Below are positions 14,538 through 23,227 of a DNA stretch of 64,000 nucleotides, in pieces; position 1 is the first letter of the stretch, and each line of letters starts with the position of its first letter. The stretch comes from Novosphingobium kunmingense (GTDB taxonomy: Bacteria > Pseudomonadota > Alphaproteobacteria > Sphingomonadales > Sphingomonadaceae). The notes beneath the pieces were generated by a model. That model was not told where the DNA came from, did not search any database, and saw only the letters and a program-made list of their open reading frames with translations. Location: contig NZ_PHUF01000003.1 of the NCBI RefSeq assembly GCF_002813245.1, positions 186,001-250,000 on the forward strand, in the 5' to 3' direction. A program made the position numbers and the translations under genes.

Positions 14538-16115
14538 TCAGGGGACCAGGATGGTGTCCTTCGCCACGGCCAGCGTTCCCGGGTAATCGAGGGTGTAGTG
14601 CAGCCCCCGGCTCTCGTGACGGGCAAGCGCGGACCGCACGATCAGGTCGGCGCATTGCAGAAGGTTGCGCAGTTCGATGAGATCGGTCGACACGCGGAAG
14701 TGGCCGTAATAGTCCTCGATCTCGCCAGTCATCATCTGGATGCGGTGCTGGGCTCGTTCGAGCCGCTTGGTGGTCCGCACGATCCCGACGTAGTTCCACA
14801 TGAAGCGGCGGATCTCGGTCCAGTTCTGCTTGATGATCACCTCTTCGTCCGAATCGGTGACGCGGCTCTCGTCCCAGGCGCGCACCGCGGGCGGCGCCTC
14901 GAAGCTGTCCCAACGGTCGAGGATGTCCTTCGCCGCCGCCTCGCCGAAGACGAAGCATTCGAGCAGGCTGTTGGAGGCGAGCCGGTTGGCGCCGTGCAGC
15001 CCGCTTTCGGTACATTCGCCTGCCGCGTAGAGCCCCGGCAGGTCGGTTCGCCCATCGAGGTCGATCACGATCCCGCCGCAGGTGTAGTGCTGCGCGGGCA
15101 CCACCGGGATCGGGCCCGTGGTCATGTCGATGCCCAGCCCCAGCAGCTTTTCGTGGATGTTGGGAAAATGCTCGCGCACGAACTCGGGCGGCTGGTGGCT
15201 GATGTCGAGATGGACGAAGTCGAGCCCGTCGCGCTTGATTTCGGCGTCGTTGGCGCGGGCGACGATATCGCGCGGCGCCAGTTCCGCCCGCTCGTCGTAG
15301 TCGGGCATGTAGCGGTGCCCGGTCTTCGGGTTGATCAGCCGCCCGCCCTCGCCGCGCACCGCCTCGGTGATCAGGAAGTTCTTGACCTCGAGGTTATAGA
15401 GGCAGGTCGGGTGGAACTGCATCATCTCCATGTTGCCGACCCGCGCGCCCGCGCGCCAGGCCATGGCGATGCCGTCCCCGGTCGCCCCGCGCGGCGCGGT
15501 CGAGAACTGGTAGACGCGGCCCGCCCCGCCGGTGGCGAGAATCGTCGCGTGTGCAACGTGCGCCTCGACCGTGCCGGTCTGCTCGTCGAGGGCATAGACC
15601 CCCCAGACCCGGCCCGACCCCGAATAGCGTTCCTCGTGCTTGCCGTTAATGAGGTCGATGCACGAGCGGTGCGGCAGGAGCGTGATGTTGGGGTGCGCAG
15701 TCGCGGCCTTGAGCAGCGCTTCCTGCACCGCCCAGCCGGTCGCGTCGGCAACGTGCACGATGCGGCGGTGCGAATGGCCGCCTTCGCGCGTCAGGTGCAG
15801 CTCGTTGCCTTCGTGGTTGAATGGCACGCCGAGGTCGATCAGGCGCTGGATCGCGTGGGGCGCCTGTTCGATCACGAACTCGACCGTTTCGAGCCGGTTC
15901 AGTCCCGCGCCGGCAATCATCGTGTCGCGGATGTGGTTTTCAAATGTGTCGCCCGCGTCGAGCACTGCGGCGATCCCGCCCTGCGCCCAGGCGGTCGACC
16001 CGCCGGTCAGCTCGCCCTTTGCAAGGACCAGCACCTTGACCCGGTCGGCCAGGGCCAGCGCCGCGGTCAACCCCGCCGCGCCCGATCCGACGATGATGAC
16101 GTCGGGTGCGCTCAC
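14538..16115 (-). CDS. nadB: L-aspartate oxidase
   Basis: A 525-residue FAD enzyme that oxidises L-aspartate to iminoaspartate, the first step of NAD synthesis. The dinucleotide fold is VGSGAAGLTAAL (9-20), followed by GGSTAWAQGGIAA, the usual signature of the NadB/SdhA family, and later CTESGLHGANRLASNSLLE, another family marker. The C-terminal helical domain has RRFMWNYVGIVR. The start overlaps the stop of the ABC ATPase gene by 4 nt (ATGA). nadA and nadC are not in the window; nadE is some 38 kb away, so the pathway is dispersed. Confidence 0.95.
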   Translation of the reverse strand: MSAPDVIIVGSGAAGLTAALALADRVKVLVLAKGELTGGSTAWAQGGIAAVLDAGDTFENHIRDTMIAGAGLNRLETVEFVIEQAPHAIQRLIDLGVPFNHEGNELHLTREGGHSHRRIVHVADATGWAVQEALLKAATAHPNITLLPHRSCIDLINGKHEERYSGSGRVWGVYALDEQTGTVEAHVAHATILATGGAGRVYQFSTAPRGATGDGIAMAWRAGARVGNMEMMQFHPTCLYNLEVKNFLITEAVRGEGGRLINPKTGHRYMPDYDERAELAPRDIVARANDAEIKRDGLDFVHLDISHQPPEFVREHFPNIHEKLLGLGIDMTTGPIPVVPAQHYTCGGIVIDLDGRTDLPGLYAAGECTESGLHGANRLASNSLLECFVFGEAAAKDILDRWDSFEAPPAVRAWDESRVTDSDEEVIIKQNWTEIRRFMWNYVGIVRTTKRLERAQHRIQMMTGEIEDYYGHFRVSTDLIELRNLLQCADLIVRSALARHESRGLHYTLDYPGTLAVAKDTILVP

Positions 16116-17059
16116 GCCGCGCGCCCGACCGCGCTGGTCAGGCTGACGAAGACGTCCTCGAGATCGGCCTCGCGGGTGGTCACGTCGACGATGCCGAAGC
16201 CCTGGCCCTGCAACTGGGCAAGGACCTCGCCGGCATTGGTCCGGTCCTTGTCATAGGTAACCTCGATCACCCGCTCGCCGACATTCTCGCACTTGAGAAA
16301 GCCCGGATTGGCGGGCAGTTCGGCAACGTCGCGGTCGAGCGTTAGGACGACCACCTTTTCGCGCGCCATGCCGATCAGTTCGCGGGTCGGCTTGTTGGCG
16401 ATCAGCTCGCCGTGGTTGATGATGGCGATGCGGTCGCACAGCTGCTCCGCCTCCTCGAGGTAGTGCGTGGTCAGCACGACGGTCACGCCGCCAGCGTTGA
16501 GTTCGCCGACCAGATCCCACAATTGCCGGCGCAGCTCGACGTCGACCCCGGCGGTCGGTTCGTCCAGCACGATCACCGGCGGCTGGTGGACCAGCGCCTT
16601 GGCGATCAGCAGGCGGCGCTTCATCCCGCCCGAAAGCGTGCGGGCATAGGCGTTGGCCTTGTCGGAGAGGTGGACTTCGCTGAGGATCTGCAGGCTGCGC
16701 CGCGCCGCCTTGGGCACGCCATAGAGACCGGCAGTGTTCTCCAGCACCTCGAACGGGGTGAAGAAGGGATCGAAGACGATTTCCTGCGGGACGATGCCGA
16801 TCGACCGCTTGGCGTTGCGGGGGTGTTCGTCGATATCGAAGCCCCAGATGCTGGCCGTGCCGCTGGTCTTCATGACCAGGCCGGCGAGGATGTTGATCAG
16901 CGTCGACTTGCCCGCGCCGTTGGGGCCGAGCAGGCCGAAGATCTGGCCTTCGGGCACATCGAAGCTGACGCCCTTCAGCGCGTGCTTGGCCGGGGCGCCG
17001 CCCTGCGCGGCATAGACCTTGGCCAGGTCGCGGATCGAAATCGCGGCGGGTGTATCCAT
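16112..17059 (-). CDS. ABC transporter ATP-binding protein (ABC-2 type)
   Basis: A 315-residue ATPase. Walker A is GPNGAGKS (45-52), the signature is LSGGMKRRL (near 145), Walker B is VIVLDEPTAGVD and the H-loop is TTHYLEEA. The ~80-residue C-terminal domain is like that of the YadG/DrrA exporters. It should drive an ABC-2 permease, but the gene next downstream is nadB and no permease is in the neighbourhood, so the partner lies elsewhere. The ATPase stop overlaps the nadB start, coupling two apparently unrelated functions. Confidence 0.92.
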   Translation of the reverse strand: MDTPAAISIRDLAKVYAAQGGAPAKHALKGVSFDVPEGQIFGLLGPNGAGKSTLINILAGLVMKTSGTASIWGFDIDEHPRNAKRSIGIVPQEIVFDPFFTPFEVLENTAGLYGVPKAARRSLQILSEVHLSDKANAYARTLSGGMKRRLLIAKALVHQPPVIVLDEPTAGVDVELRRQLWDLVGELNAGGVTVVLTTHYLEEAEQLCDRIAIINHGELIANKPTRELIGMAREKVVVLTLDRDVAELPANPGFLKCENVGERVIEVTYDKDRTNAGEVLAQLQGQGFGIVDVTTREADLEDVFVSLTSAVGRAA

Positions 17060-17133
17060 GGCCAGTGCTTTGCGGCTTCGGGCGGCGTTCGTAAAGGCTG
17101 GAAATGGGCGCGCGCGCTCGCTATGGCGCGGCC

Positions 17134-17373
17134 ATGATCCAGCCGCCCGAAACCGCTTTCGTTACCTCCACCCGCGTTTCCTGCGATGGCGCCCGCGACA
17201 TCCCGGGCGGCGCGGCCCTGGGCCACCCGCGCGTCTGGCTGGAAATCGACGAGCACGGCTATGTCGACTGCGGCTATTGCGACAAGCGCTTCGTCCTGAC
17301 GGGCGGTCCGGCCGACGGCGCCGCGGGCGGTACCGACGTGTCCGCGGGCAGCAGCAACACCCCGCATCCGTAA
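17134..17373 (+). CDS. zinc-finger domain protein (NDUFS6/CHCC type)
   Basis: A 79-residue protein with a Cys-x(n)-His-x(n)-Cys-x2-Cys pattern: [13 protein letters not shown], then DCGYCDKRF. This fits the small CHCC zinc-finger family related to complex I accessory subunit NDUFS6, common in alphaproteobacteria. ATG 17134 (MIQPPETAF) is chosen because the upstream in-frame ATG 17104 gives a poorly conserved-looking stretch. The Gly/Ser-rich C-terminal tail (~20 residues) appears disordered. It lies between a divergent ABC ATPase and tldD. Confidence 0.85.
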   Translation: MIQPPETAFVTSTRVSCDGARDIPGGAALGHPRVWLEIDEHGYVDCGYCDKRFVLTGGPADGAAGGTDVSAGSSNTPHP

Positions 17374-17416
17374 GTCCGGCACTGGCGCTGCCCGGGAAGC
17401 CGCCTATATCGGTGGC

Positions 17417-18850
17417 ATGACAACGCCCGATCCCCGTTCGCTGCTCTATCGCCAGATCACGCCAGAAGAGGCGCTGACCGTCACCCGCGAGACGCTGAAA
17501 AGCTGCGATGACGGTGAACTCTACATGCAGTTCATCGCCAGCGAGACCTTTGCCTTCGACGACGGACGGCTGAAGACGGCGGACTATTCGCGCGACGCCG
17601 GCTTTGGCCTGCGCGGTCTGTCGGGCGAGATGACCGGCTTTGCCCACGCCAACGAGATCAGCCTCAATGCCATCCGCCGCGCCGGCGAAACGCTGCAACT
17701 GCTCGATCCGGCCAAGGGCCAGGCCGCACCCCCGCCGCGCCCGACCAACCGGCACCTCTACACCGACCTGTCCCCGCTCGATGCGATTCCCTTTGCCGAC
17801 AAGGTGGCGCTGCTGGAGACGATCGACGCCGCCGCCCGTGCCCGCGATCCGCGCGTGGTGCAGGTCAGCGCCAGCCTGTCGGCCAGCTGGTCGGTGATCG
17901 AGATCGTCCGCGCCGACGGTTTCACCGCCGGCGACGTGCGGCCGCTGGTGCGCCTCAACATCGGCATCGTGGTCGAACAGAACGGGCGGCGCGAAACCGG
18001 CTCGTTCGGGATCGGCGGCCGGCGGCTGTACGACGACCTGTTCCTCCCCGAAACCTGGAACCGGGGGATCGACGTCGCGCTGAACCAGGCGCTGGTCAAT
18101 CTCGACAGCGTGGCCGCACCGGCGGGCGAATGCCAGGTCCTGCTCGGCCCCGGCTGGCCCGGCGTGCTGCTGCACGAAGCGGTCGGCCACGGTCTCGAAG
18201 GCGATTTCAACCGCAAGGGCACCAGCGCCTTTTCCGGCCGCATCGGCGACCGCGTCGGCGCGCCGGGCGTGACCGTGGTCGATGACGGCACCATGCTCGG
18301 CGTCGGCGGGCAGGGACGGCGCGGATCGCTGTCGATCGACGACGAAGGCACGCCGACCCAGGAAAACGTGCTGATCGAGGACGGCATCCTCAAGGGCTAC
18401 ATGCAGGACCGGCTCAACGCCCGGCTGATGGGCGTGCCCGCCACCGGCAACGGGCGGCGCGAAAGCTATGCCCACGCGCCCATGCCGCGCATGACCAACA
18501 CGTTCATGCGCGCCGGGAACGACAATCCGGACGAATTGCTGAGCCGCATGAAGAGCGGGATCTTCGCCAAGAGCTTCGGCGGCGGGCAGGTCGATATCGT
18601 CTCGGGCAAGTTCGTGTTCTCCTGTACCGAGGCCTACAAGGTCGAGAACGGCAAGCTCGGTGCGCCGATCAAGGGTGCGACGCTGATCGGCGACGGGCCG
18701 ACCGTGCTGACCCGGGTAGTGGGCATAGGCAACGATCTCGCGCTCGACGAAGGCGTCGGGGTTTGCGGCAAGGGTGGGCAGGGTGTGCCCGCAGGCGTTG
18801 GCCAGCCCACGCTGCTGGTTGCGGGGCTGACCGTCGGCGGCACCGGCTGA
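17417..18850 (+). CDS. tldD: metalloprotease TldD
   Basis: A 477-residue TldD-family protease (partner of PmbA/TldE) that cleaves unfolded or modified peptides in the cytosol. The zinc motif HEAVGHGLEGD is at 253-263, with His253 and His258 as ligands and Glu254 as catalytic base. The C-terminal cysteine in FSCTEAY is the usual third-ligand site. The length fits the family. pmbA is not in the window. It follows the zinc-finger gene by 43 bases and precedes a secreted protein, all on the plus strand. Confidence 0.96.
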   Translation: MTTPDPRSLLYRQITPEEALTVTRETLKSCDDGELYMQFIASETFAFDDGRLKTADYSRDAGFGLRGLSGEMTGFAHANEISLNAIRRAGETLQLLDPAKGQAAPPPRPTNRHLYTDLSPLDAIPFADKVALLETIDAAARARDPRVVQVSASLSASWSVIEIVRADGFTAGDVRPLVRLNIGIVVEQNGRRETGSFGIGGRRLYDDLFLPETWNRGIDVALNQALVNLDSVAAPAGECQVLLGPGWPGVLLHEAVGHGLEGDFNRKGTSAFSGRIGDRVGAPGVTVVDDGTMLGVGGQGRRGSLSIDDEGTPTQENVLIEDGILKGYMQDRLNARLMGVPATGNGRRESYAHAPMPRMTNTFMRAGNDNPDELLSRMKSGIFAKSFGGGQVDIVSGKFVFSCTEAYKVENGKLGAPIKGATLIGDGPTVLTRVVGIGNDLALDEGVGVCGKGGQGVPAGVGQPTLLVAGLTVGGTG

Positions 18851-18942
18851 CCATTCGGCAAGTCGGGCCAGGCGGTGTTGTTTCACCGCCGGTTCAGCTA
18901 GAACGGGCTATCGCTGGAACGCGACTCAACGGGAGCATGAAC

Positions 18943-19344
18943 ATGCGCAGGATCGGTCTGGCCCTTATCGCCGCCACTCTGGCCGCAGGCGCGCCGAGCG
19001 CCATGGCCGCACCGCGCCAGACCGGCGAGGAACGCCTTGCCAAGATGCTCGAAGGGCGCGAGGCCGGCAAGCCGGTGAGCTGCATCAGCCAGATGGCCGC
19101 ACGCGACCAGACGGTCATCGACAAGACCGCGCTGGTCTACAAGTCGGGCAGCACGATCTGGGTCAACCGCCCGCGCAACGCCGAGGATGTCGACGATGAC
19201 GATATCCTCGTGGTCTATCCGACTGGCGGTTCGTTCTGCCGGCTCGACCGCGTCCAGACGCTCGACCGGCCGGGCCACTTCATCACCGGATTCCTGATGC
19301 TGGATGACTTCGTCCCCTATCGCCGCGTCGCTGCGCGCGACTGA
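18943..19344 (+). CDS. secreted protein with N-terminal signal peptide
   Basis: A 133-residue protein with a signal peptide (MRRIGLALIAATLAAGAPSA, cleavage likely after AMA). The mature part has two cysteines (SCISQ and FCRLD) and a LVYKSGSTIWVNRPRNAED segment. Small exported proteins of this kind occur in Sphingomonadales, but I know of no assigned function. ATG 18943 is chosen over ATG 18937 because GGGAG is seven bases before 18943 but only one before 18937. A stem-loop follows 22 bases after the stop. Separate transcription unit from tldD is likely. Confidence 0.75.
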   Translation: MRRIGLALIAATLAAGAPSAMAAPRQTGEERLAKMLEGREAGKPVSCISQMAARDQTVIDKTALVYKSGSTIWVNRPRNAEDVDDDDILVVYPTGGSFCRLDRVQTLDRPGHFITGFLMLDDFVPYRRVAARD

Positions 19345-19366
19345 TTTTCAGGCTGCTTCTGATTGG

Positions 19367-19396
19367 CGCCGTTCGCATCTCCGGGTGCGAACGGCG
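19367..19396. terminator. 11-bp stem-loop after the secreted protein
   Basis: Arms CGCCGTTCGCA (19367-19377) and TGCGAACGGCG (19386-19396) pair perfectly around 8 nt. Placed between the secreted-protein stop and the P450 operator, so it probably separates the two units. No T-run follows. Confidence 0.55.
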
Positions 19397-19449
19397 TTGC
19401 CGTATGCGGCGCTCGCGCTGCAGCGGATTGACGGCGCGCCGAAAAAGTT

Positions 19450-19465
19450 TAGGGTGCGCACCCTA
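19450..19465 (+). promoter_or_regulatory. 16-bp perfect palindrome before the P450 gene
   Basis: TAGGGTGC-GCACCCTA is a perfect 16-bp palindrome, 32 bases before the P450 ATG. It is the size and place of a TetR-type operator, and a TetR gene follows the P450 gene directly, so autoregulation of the pair is the simplest reading. Confidence 0.6.
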
Positions 19466-19497
19466 GACGGGCACGACGCCCGCGGGAGAGGATTGCC

Positions 19498-20745
19498 ATG
19501 GCCACAGCCGCAGTTGAGCGCAGCGCAGAGCCGCTTGCCCCGATCGACGTCAGCCGCCCCGAACTCTATGCCGAAGACCGCTGGCAGGAACCGTTCCGCC
19601 GCCTGCGTTCCGAAGCGCCGATCCAGTACGTGCCCGACAGTGCGTTCGGTCCGTACTGGTCGGTCAGCACCTACAAGCCGATCGTTTTTATCGAGGCGTT
19701 GCCGAGGATCTTTTCCTCGAGCTGGGAATACGGCGGCATCGCCATTCCGGGCATCGTCGACGCACCGATGGAAAACGAAGTGCGCATGCCGATGTTCATC
19801 GCGATGGATCCGCCGCACCACACCGCGCAGCGCCGCACCATCGCGCCCTCGTTCGGGCCCAGCGAAGTCGCCGCGATGAAGGCCGAGATCCAGCAGCGCA
19901 CGGCCGAGGTGCTCGATTCGCTGCCGGTGGGCGAGGCGTTCGACTGGGTCGAGCGCGTGTCGATCGAACTGACAACGGGCATGCTCGCCCGACTGTTCGA
20001 CTTCCCGTGGGAGGAACGCCACAAGCTGACCTACTGGTCGGACATGGGCGGCGATGTCGAACGCATGACCACGCCTGAAGGCCATGCGGAGCGCAACGCC
20101 GCGCTGACCGAGATGGGCGAGGCTTTTGCCGCGCTGTGGGCGCAGAAGGCGGCCCATCCGGGCAAGGACCTGATCTCGGTCATGCTGCAATCCGAAGCGA
20201 TGAGCCACATGAGCCCGCAGGAATTCGTCGGCAACCTGATCCTGCTGATCGTTGGCGGGAACGATACGACCCGCAATTCGATGTCCGGCTTCGTCTATGG
20301 CCTGTCGCAGTTCCCCGAAGAGCGTGCCAGGCTGGAAGCCGATCCCGCGCTCATCCCCGGCGCGGTGCAGGAACTGATCCGCTGGCAGACCCCGCTGTCG
20401 CACATGCGCCGCACGGTGCTGGAAGATACCGAGGTTGACGGCGTGGCGATGAAAAAGGGCGACAAGGTCGTCATGTGGTACGTCTCGGCCAACCGCGACG
20501 AGAGCGTTTTCAAGGATGCCGACCGCATCATCATCGACCGCGAGAACGCCCGCCGCCACCTGTCCTTCGGTTATGGCATCCACCGCTGCGTCGGCGCGCG
20601 CGTGGCCGAACTGCAGCTTTGCACCCTGCTCGAGGAGATGGGCAAGCGCCGCCTGCGCGCCAACCCGGTGGCCGAGCCGGAACGCGTGCCGGCCTGTTTC
20701 GTCCACGGCTACAAGAAGCTGATGGTCGAACTGTCGCACTACTGA
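19498..20745 (+). CDS. cytochrome P450, CYP153-like alkane hydroxylase
   Basis: A 415-residue soluble P450. The haem cysteine is Cys364 in [12 protein letters not shown], the K-helix ExxR is Glu292/Arg295 and the I-helix is GGNDTTRN (253-260), which is characteristic of CYP153. The early [14 protein letters not shown] and [16 protein letters not shown] segments also fit that family. CYP153 enzymes put a terminal hydroxyl on medium-chain alkanes using a ferredoxin and ferredoxin reductase; neither is encoded nearby. GGAGAGG precedes the ATG. A perfect palindrome lies upstream and a TetR regulator follows 2 bases after the stop. Confidence 0.9.
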   Translation: MATAAVERSAEPLAPIDVSRPELYAEDRWQEPFRRLRSEAPIQYVPDSAFGPYWSVSTYKPIVFIEALPRIFSSSWEYGGIAIPGIVDAPMENEVRMPMFIAMDPPHHTAQRRTIAPSFGPSEVAAMKAEIQQRTAEVLDSLPVGEAFDWVERVSIELTTGMLARLFDFPWEERHKLTYWSDMGGDVERMTTPEGHAERNAALTEMGEAFAALWAQKAAHPGKDLISVMLQSEAMSHMSPQEFVGNLILLIVGGNDTTRNSMSGFVYGLSQFPEERARLEADPALIPGAVQELIRWQTPLSHMRRTVLEDTEVDGVAMKKGDKVVMWYVSANRDESVFKDADRIIIDRENARRHLSFGYGIHRCVGARVAELQLCTLLEEMGKRRLRANPVAEPERVPACFVHGYKKLMVELSHY

Positions 20746-20747
20746 CG

Positions 20748-21392
20748 ATGCGCACCCGCGACCGGATCGTGGCAGCGGCCCGCGCCCTGTTCAACGAACA
20801 GGGCTTCGGCGCGGTTACCACCGCCGCTCTGGCGGCGCAGTGCGGCATATCCGAAGGCAACCTTTGGTATCACTTCAAGACCAAGCGCGACCTGATGGAA
20901 GCGGTGGCCGACCAGTTCGCCGAGACCATCGACGCGCGGCTCTTGCTGCGCCCCGATCCCGACGGGGACGGGATCGCCGACTATGCCCGGCTGATCGGCG
21001 CGCTGATGGAGGAATTCCGGTTGTTCCGGTTCCTCTACCGCGACCAGGCCGCCTACGGCGAGCACGCCCCGGTCATTGGCCAGCGCGCGCCCGAATGGAT
21101 CGAGGCCACCTTTGCGCAGATCGAGGCGCATCTGGCCCGGCTGGTCGATGAAGGGCAACTCGCCTGGCCGCGCGCCGGGCTGCGCGACCTGTCGATCAAT
21201 GCCACGATCATCCTGCGCTACGGCCTTGAACACTACCGCGAACTGGGCGAGCCGACCGGCACCGGCACCGGGGCCGTGCGCCGCACGATGGAGCGCCACC
21301 TGACGCTGTTCCAGCACGCGCTGGAACCGGCCGCGGCCAGGCGGCTGCGCACCGCGCTGGCCGAGATTGCGGAGATCCCGATCGCCGCCTGA
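20748..21392 (+). CDS. TetR family transcriptional regulator
   Basis: A 214-residue repressor. The N-terminal helix-turn-helix reads [20 protein letters not shown] (about 25-44), as in TetR proteins. The rest is a helical ligand-binding domain rich in aromatics ([10 protein letters not shown]). It starts 2 bases after the P450 stop and is surely in the same transcript. It probably binds the palindrome in front of the P450 gene and responds to a fatty or alkane-derived ligand; the ligand is a guess from context. Confidence 0.9.
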   Translation: MRTRDRIVAAARALFNEQGFGAVTTAALAAQCGISEGNLWYHFKTKRDLMEAVADQFAETIDARLLLRPDPDGDGIADYARLIGALMEEFRLFRFLYRDQAAYGEHAPVIGQRAPEWIEATFAQIEAHLARLVDEGQLAWPRAGLRDLSINATIILRYGLEHYRELGEPTGTGTGAVRRTMERHLTLFQHALEPAAARRLRTALAEIAEIPIAA

Positions 21393-21437
21393 TCAGCGGT
21401 ACTGGTCGCGGCGATCACACGCGGCTAAGGGCGGGGC

Positions 21438-21932
21438 ATGACCAGCCCAGCGATCCTCGTGCTCACCACCGGCGGCACGATCGACAAGAACTATTTCGAT
21501 GCGCTCAGCGAATACCAGATCGTCGACAGCGGCATTCCGGCGCTGCTCACCGAGGCGCGCGTCGCCCTGCCGTTCCGCGTCGTCGAACTGATGCGCAAGG
21601 ACAGCCTCGACCTTGGCGAGGCCGACCGCGTGCTGATCGCCGCGGCCGCCCGCGAGGCGCCCGAGACGCGCATCGTCGTGACCCACGGCACCGATACCAT
21701 GACCGAAACCGCCAAGGTCCTGGCAGCCGAAGTGCCGGGCAAGACGATCTGCCTGACCGGCGCGCTCAGTCCGGCGCGCTTTGCCGAGACCGATGCCAAT
21801 TTCAACCTCGGCATGGCTTTTGCGACCGTCCAGGCCGCTGTGCCGGGCGTCTACATCGCGATGAGCGGGCAGGTGTTCGACGGGCTGAAGGTGCGCAAGG
21901 ACCGGGCGGCAGGACGCTTCGTCGCGCTCTAG
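21438..21932 (+). CDS. short asparaginase-domain protein
   Basis: A 164-residue protein with only the N-terminal domain of type I/II asparaginases: TTGGTID (10-16) with the nucleophile threonine and HGTDT (near 83) with the second catalytic threonine. Usual asparaginases are about 330 residues with a second domain that closes the site. Short single-domain forms are known in proteobacteria. Activity and substrate are therefore uncertain. It ends tail-to-tail with the MFS gene with a 4-nt overlap. Weak GGCGGGGC precedes the ATG. Confidence 0.85.
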   Translation: MTSPAILVLTTGGTIDKNYFDALSEYQIVDSGIPALLTEARVALPFRVVELMRKDSLDLGEADRVLIAAAAREAPETRIVVTHGTDTMTETAKVLAAEVPGKTICLTGALSPARFAETDANFNLGMAFATVQAAVPGVYIAMSGQVFDGLKVRKDRAAGRFVAL

Positions 21933-23167
21933 GCGGCGTCGAACTGGCGGATCGGCGGCACGGCCTTCCACCACCACAGCGCGCCCAGCGCCGGCACCAG
22001 CGCGGTCAGGGCAAAGGCCCAGCCATATCCGCCGAGGCGGTCGATCATCAGCCCCGTCGCGATCGGTCCGACGATGCCCGACGTGTTGCCGATCATGTTC
22101 TGGATTCCGGTCCAGCCGCCCGCGGCGCGCGGACCGGCGAACATCTGTGCAATGGCAAAGACGTTGGTCGACAGCAGGCTTGTGGCAAAGCCGGCCAGCA
22201 CCAGGCACGCGCCCACCGCGACGGGTGAATGGGCGAAGAACACCGCGCCGATCGCGACGGCGATCAGCGCCTGCCCGGCGACCATCAGCAAGCGGCGCAC
22301 CCGTGCCTCGTCGGCGCCGGACTGAACCCACCGGTCCGATGCGCGGCCCATGACCAGTGCCATCACGCCCTGCACCGCAAAGCCCAGGGTGGTCAGCACC
22401 GTCATGTCGCCGATCGACAGGCCGCGTTCCTTGACCAGATAGAGCGGCAGCCAGGTCAGCAGGAAGTAGAACCCGTAATTGGTGCAGAAGTGGCCGACGC
22501 CGACCAGCCAGACGGTCGGGACGCGCAACAGGCGGCCCAGCGGAACCGGATCGACCACGGGCACGGCGACGTTGCCGCTGCGCAGCGGCGCCGCGGCGGC
22601 CTGCCACGGCACCAGCCACAGCAGCGTGACCGCGCCGAAGATCCAGAAGATCGGCCGCCATCCCTGGCCTTCGAGGATCAGCCCGCCGCTGAGCGTGCCG
22701 ACCGCCGGGCCGAAGGCGATGGCCGCGGCGACCATGGCGTTGGCCATGCCGCGGCTGGTGGCGGGCACTTCGGCGGCGAAGATCTTGGAGCTGCCGGGAA
22801 AGGCGATGCTCTCACCAAGGCCCAGCAGCAGGCGCAGCACGATCAGCAGGGCGAGGCCGCTCACGAACCCGGTCAGCAGCGTGGCCAGCGCCCACAGCGC
22901 GATGCCCGCGGCAAACATCCGGTAGACGCAGAACCGGTCGCACAGCCAGCCGACGACCAGGCACAAGGGCGCATAGGCCCAGAAGAACGCGGAAACCGCC
23001 GTGCCGAACCCGGTAGCCGACAGGCCCAGTTCCGCCTTCATCAGCGGCGCGGCAATCCCGATCGCGCCGCGATCGACATAGTTGAGCAGCACGGCCAGCG
23101 CGACGAGTGCGACAATCCAGTTGAGCCGCGCCGTGCTTACGCGCTGCGGATATGCTGCCGATGCCAT
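21929..23167 (-). CDS. MFS transporter (anion:cation symporter-like)
   Basis: A 412-residue transporter with twelve predicted helices and a loop between helices 2 and 3 reading GWLCDRFCVYR. The N-terminal NWIVALVALAVLLNYVDRGAIG resembles the ACS family that takes up organic anions such as hexuronates or phthalates. Substrate unknown. ATG 23167 (MASAAYPQ) is preferred to ATG 23206 because GGGGGAG lies eight bases before it. It is downstream of the phytase-like gene, same strand, 60 bases away. Confidence 0.85.
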   Translation of the reverse strand: MASAAYPQRVSTARLNWIVALVALAVLLNYVDRGAIGIAAPLMKAELGLSATGFGTAVSAFFWAYAPLCLVVGWLCDRFCVYRMFAAGIALWALATLLTGFVSGLALLIVLRLLLGLGESIAFPGSSKIFAAEVPATSRGMANAMVAAAIAFGPAVGTLSGGLILEGQGWRPIFWIFGAVTLLWLVPWQAAAAPLRSGNVAVPVVDPVPLGRLLRVPTVWLVGVGHFCTNYGFYFLLTWLPLYLVKERGLSIGDMTVLTTLGFAVQGVMALVMGRASDRWVQSGADEARVRRLLMVAGQALIAVAIGAVFFAHSPVAVGACLVLAGFATSLLSTNVFAIAQMFAGPRAAGGWTGIQNMIGNTSGIVGPIATGLMIDRLGGYGWAFALTALVPALGALWWWKAVPPIRQFDAA

Positions 23168-23227
23168 GCGGCGATCTCCCCCGGGTTCCCGGCGCGAGGG
23201 TATCACCTTTTGCGCCGCTGGCGAGGG

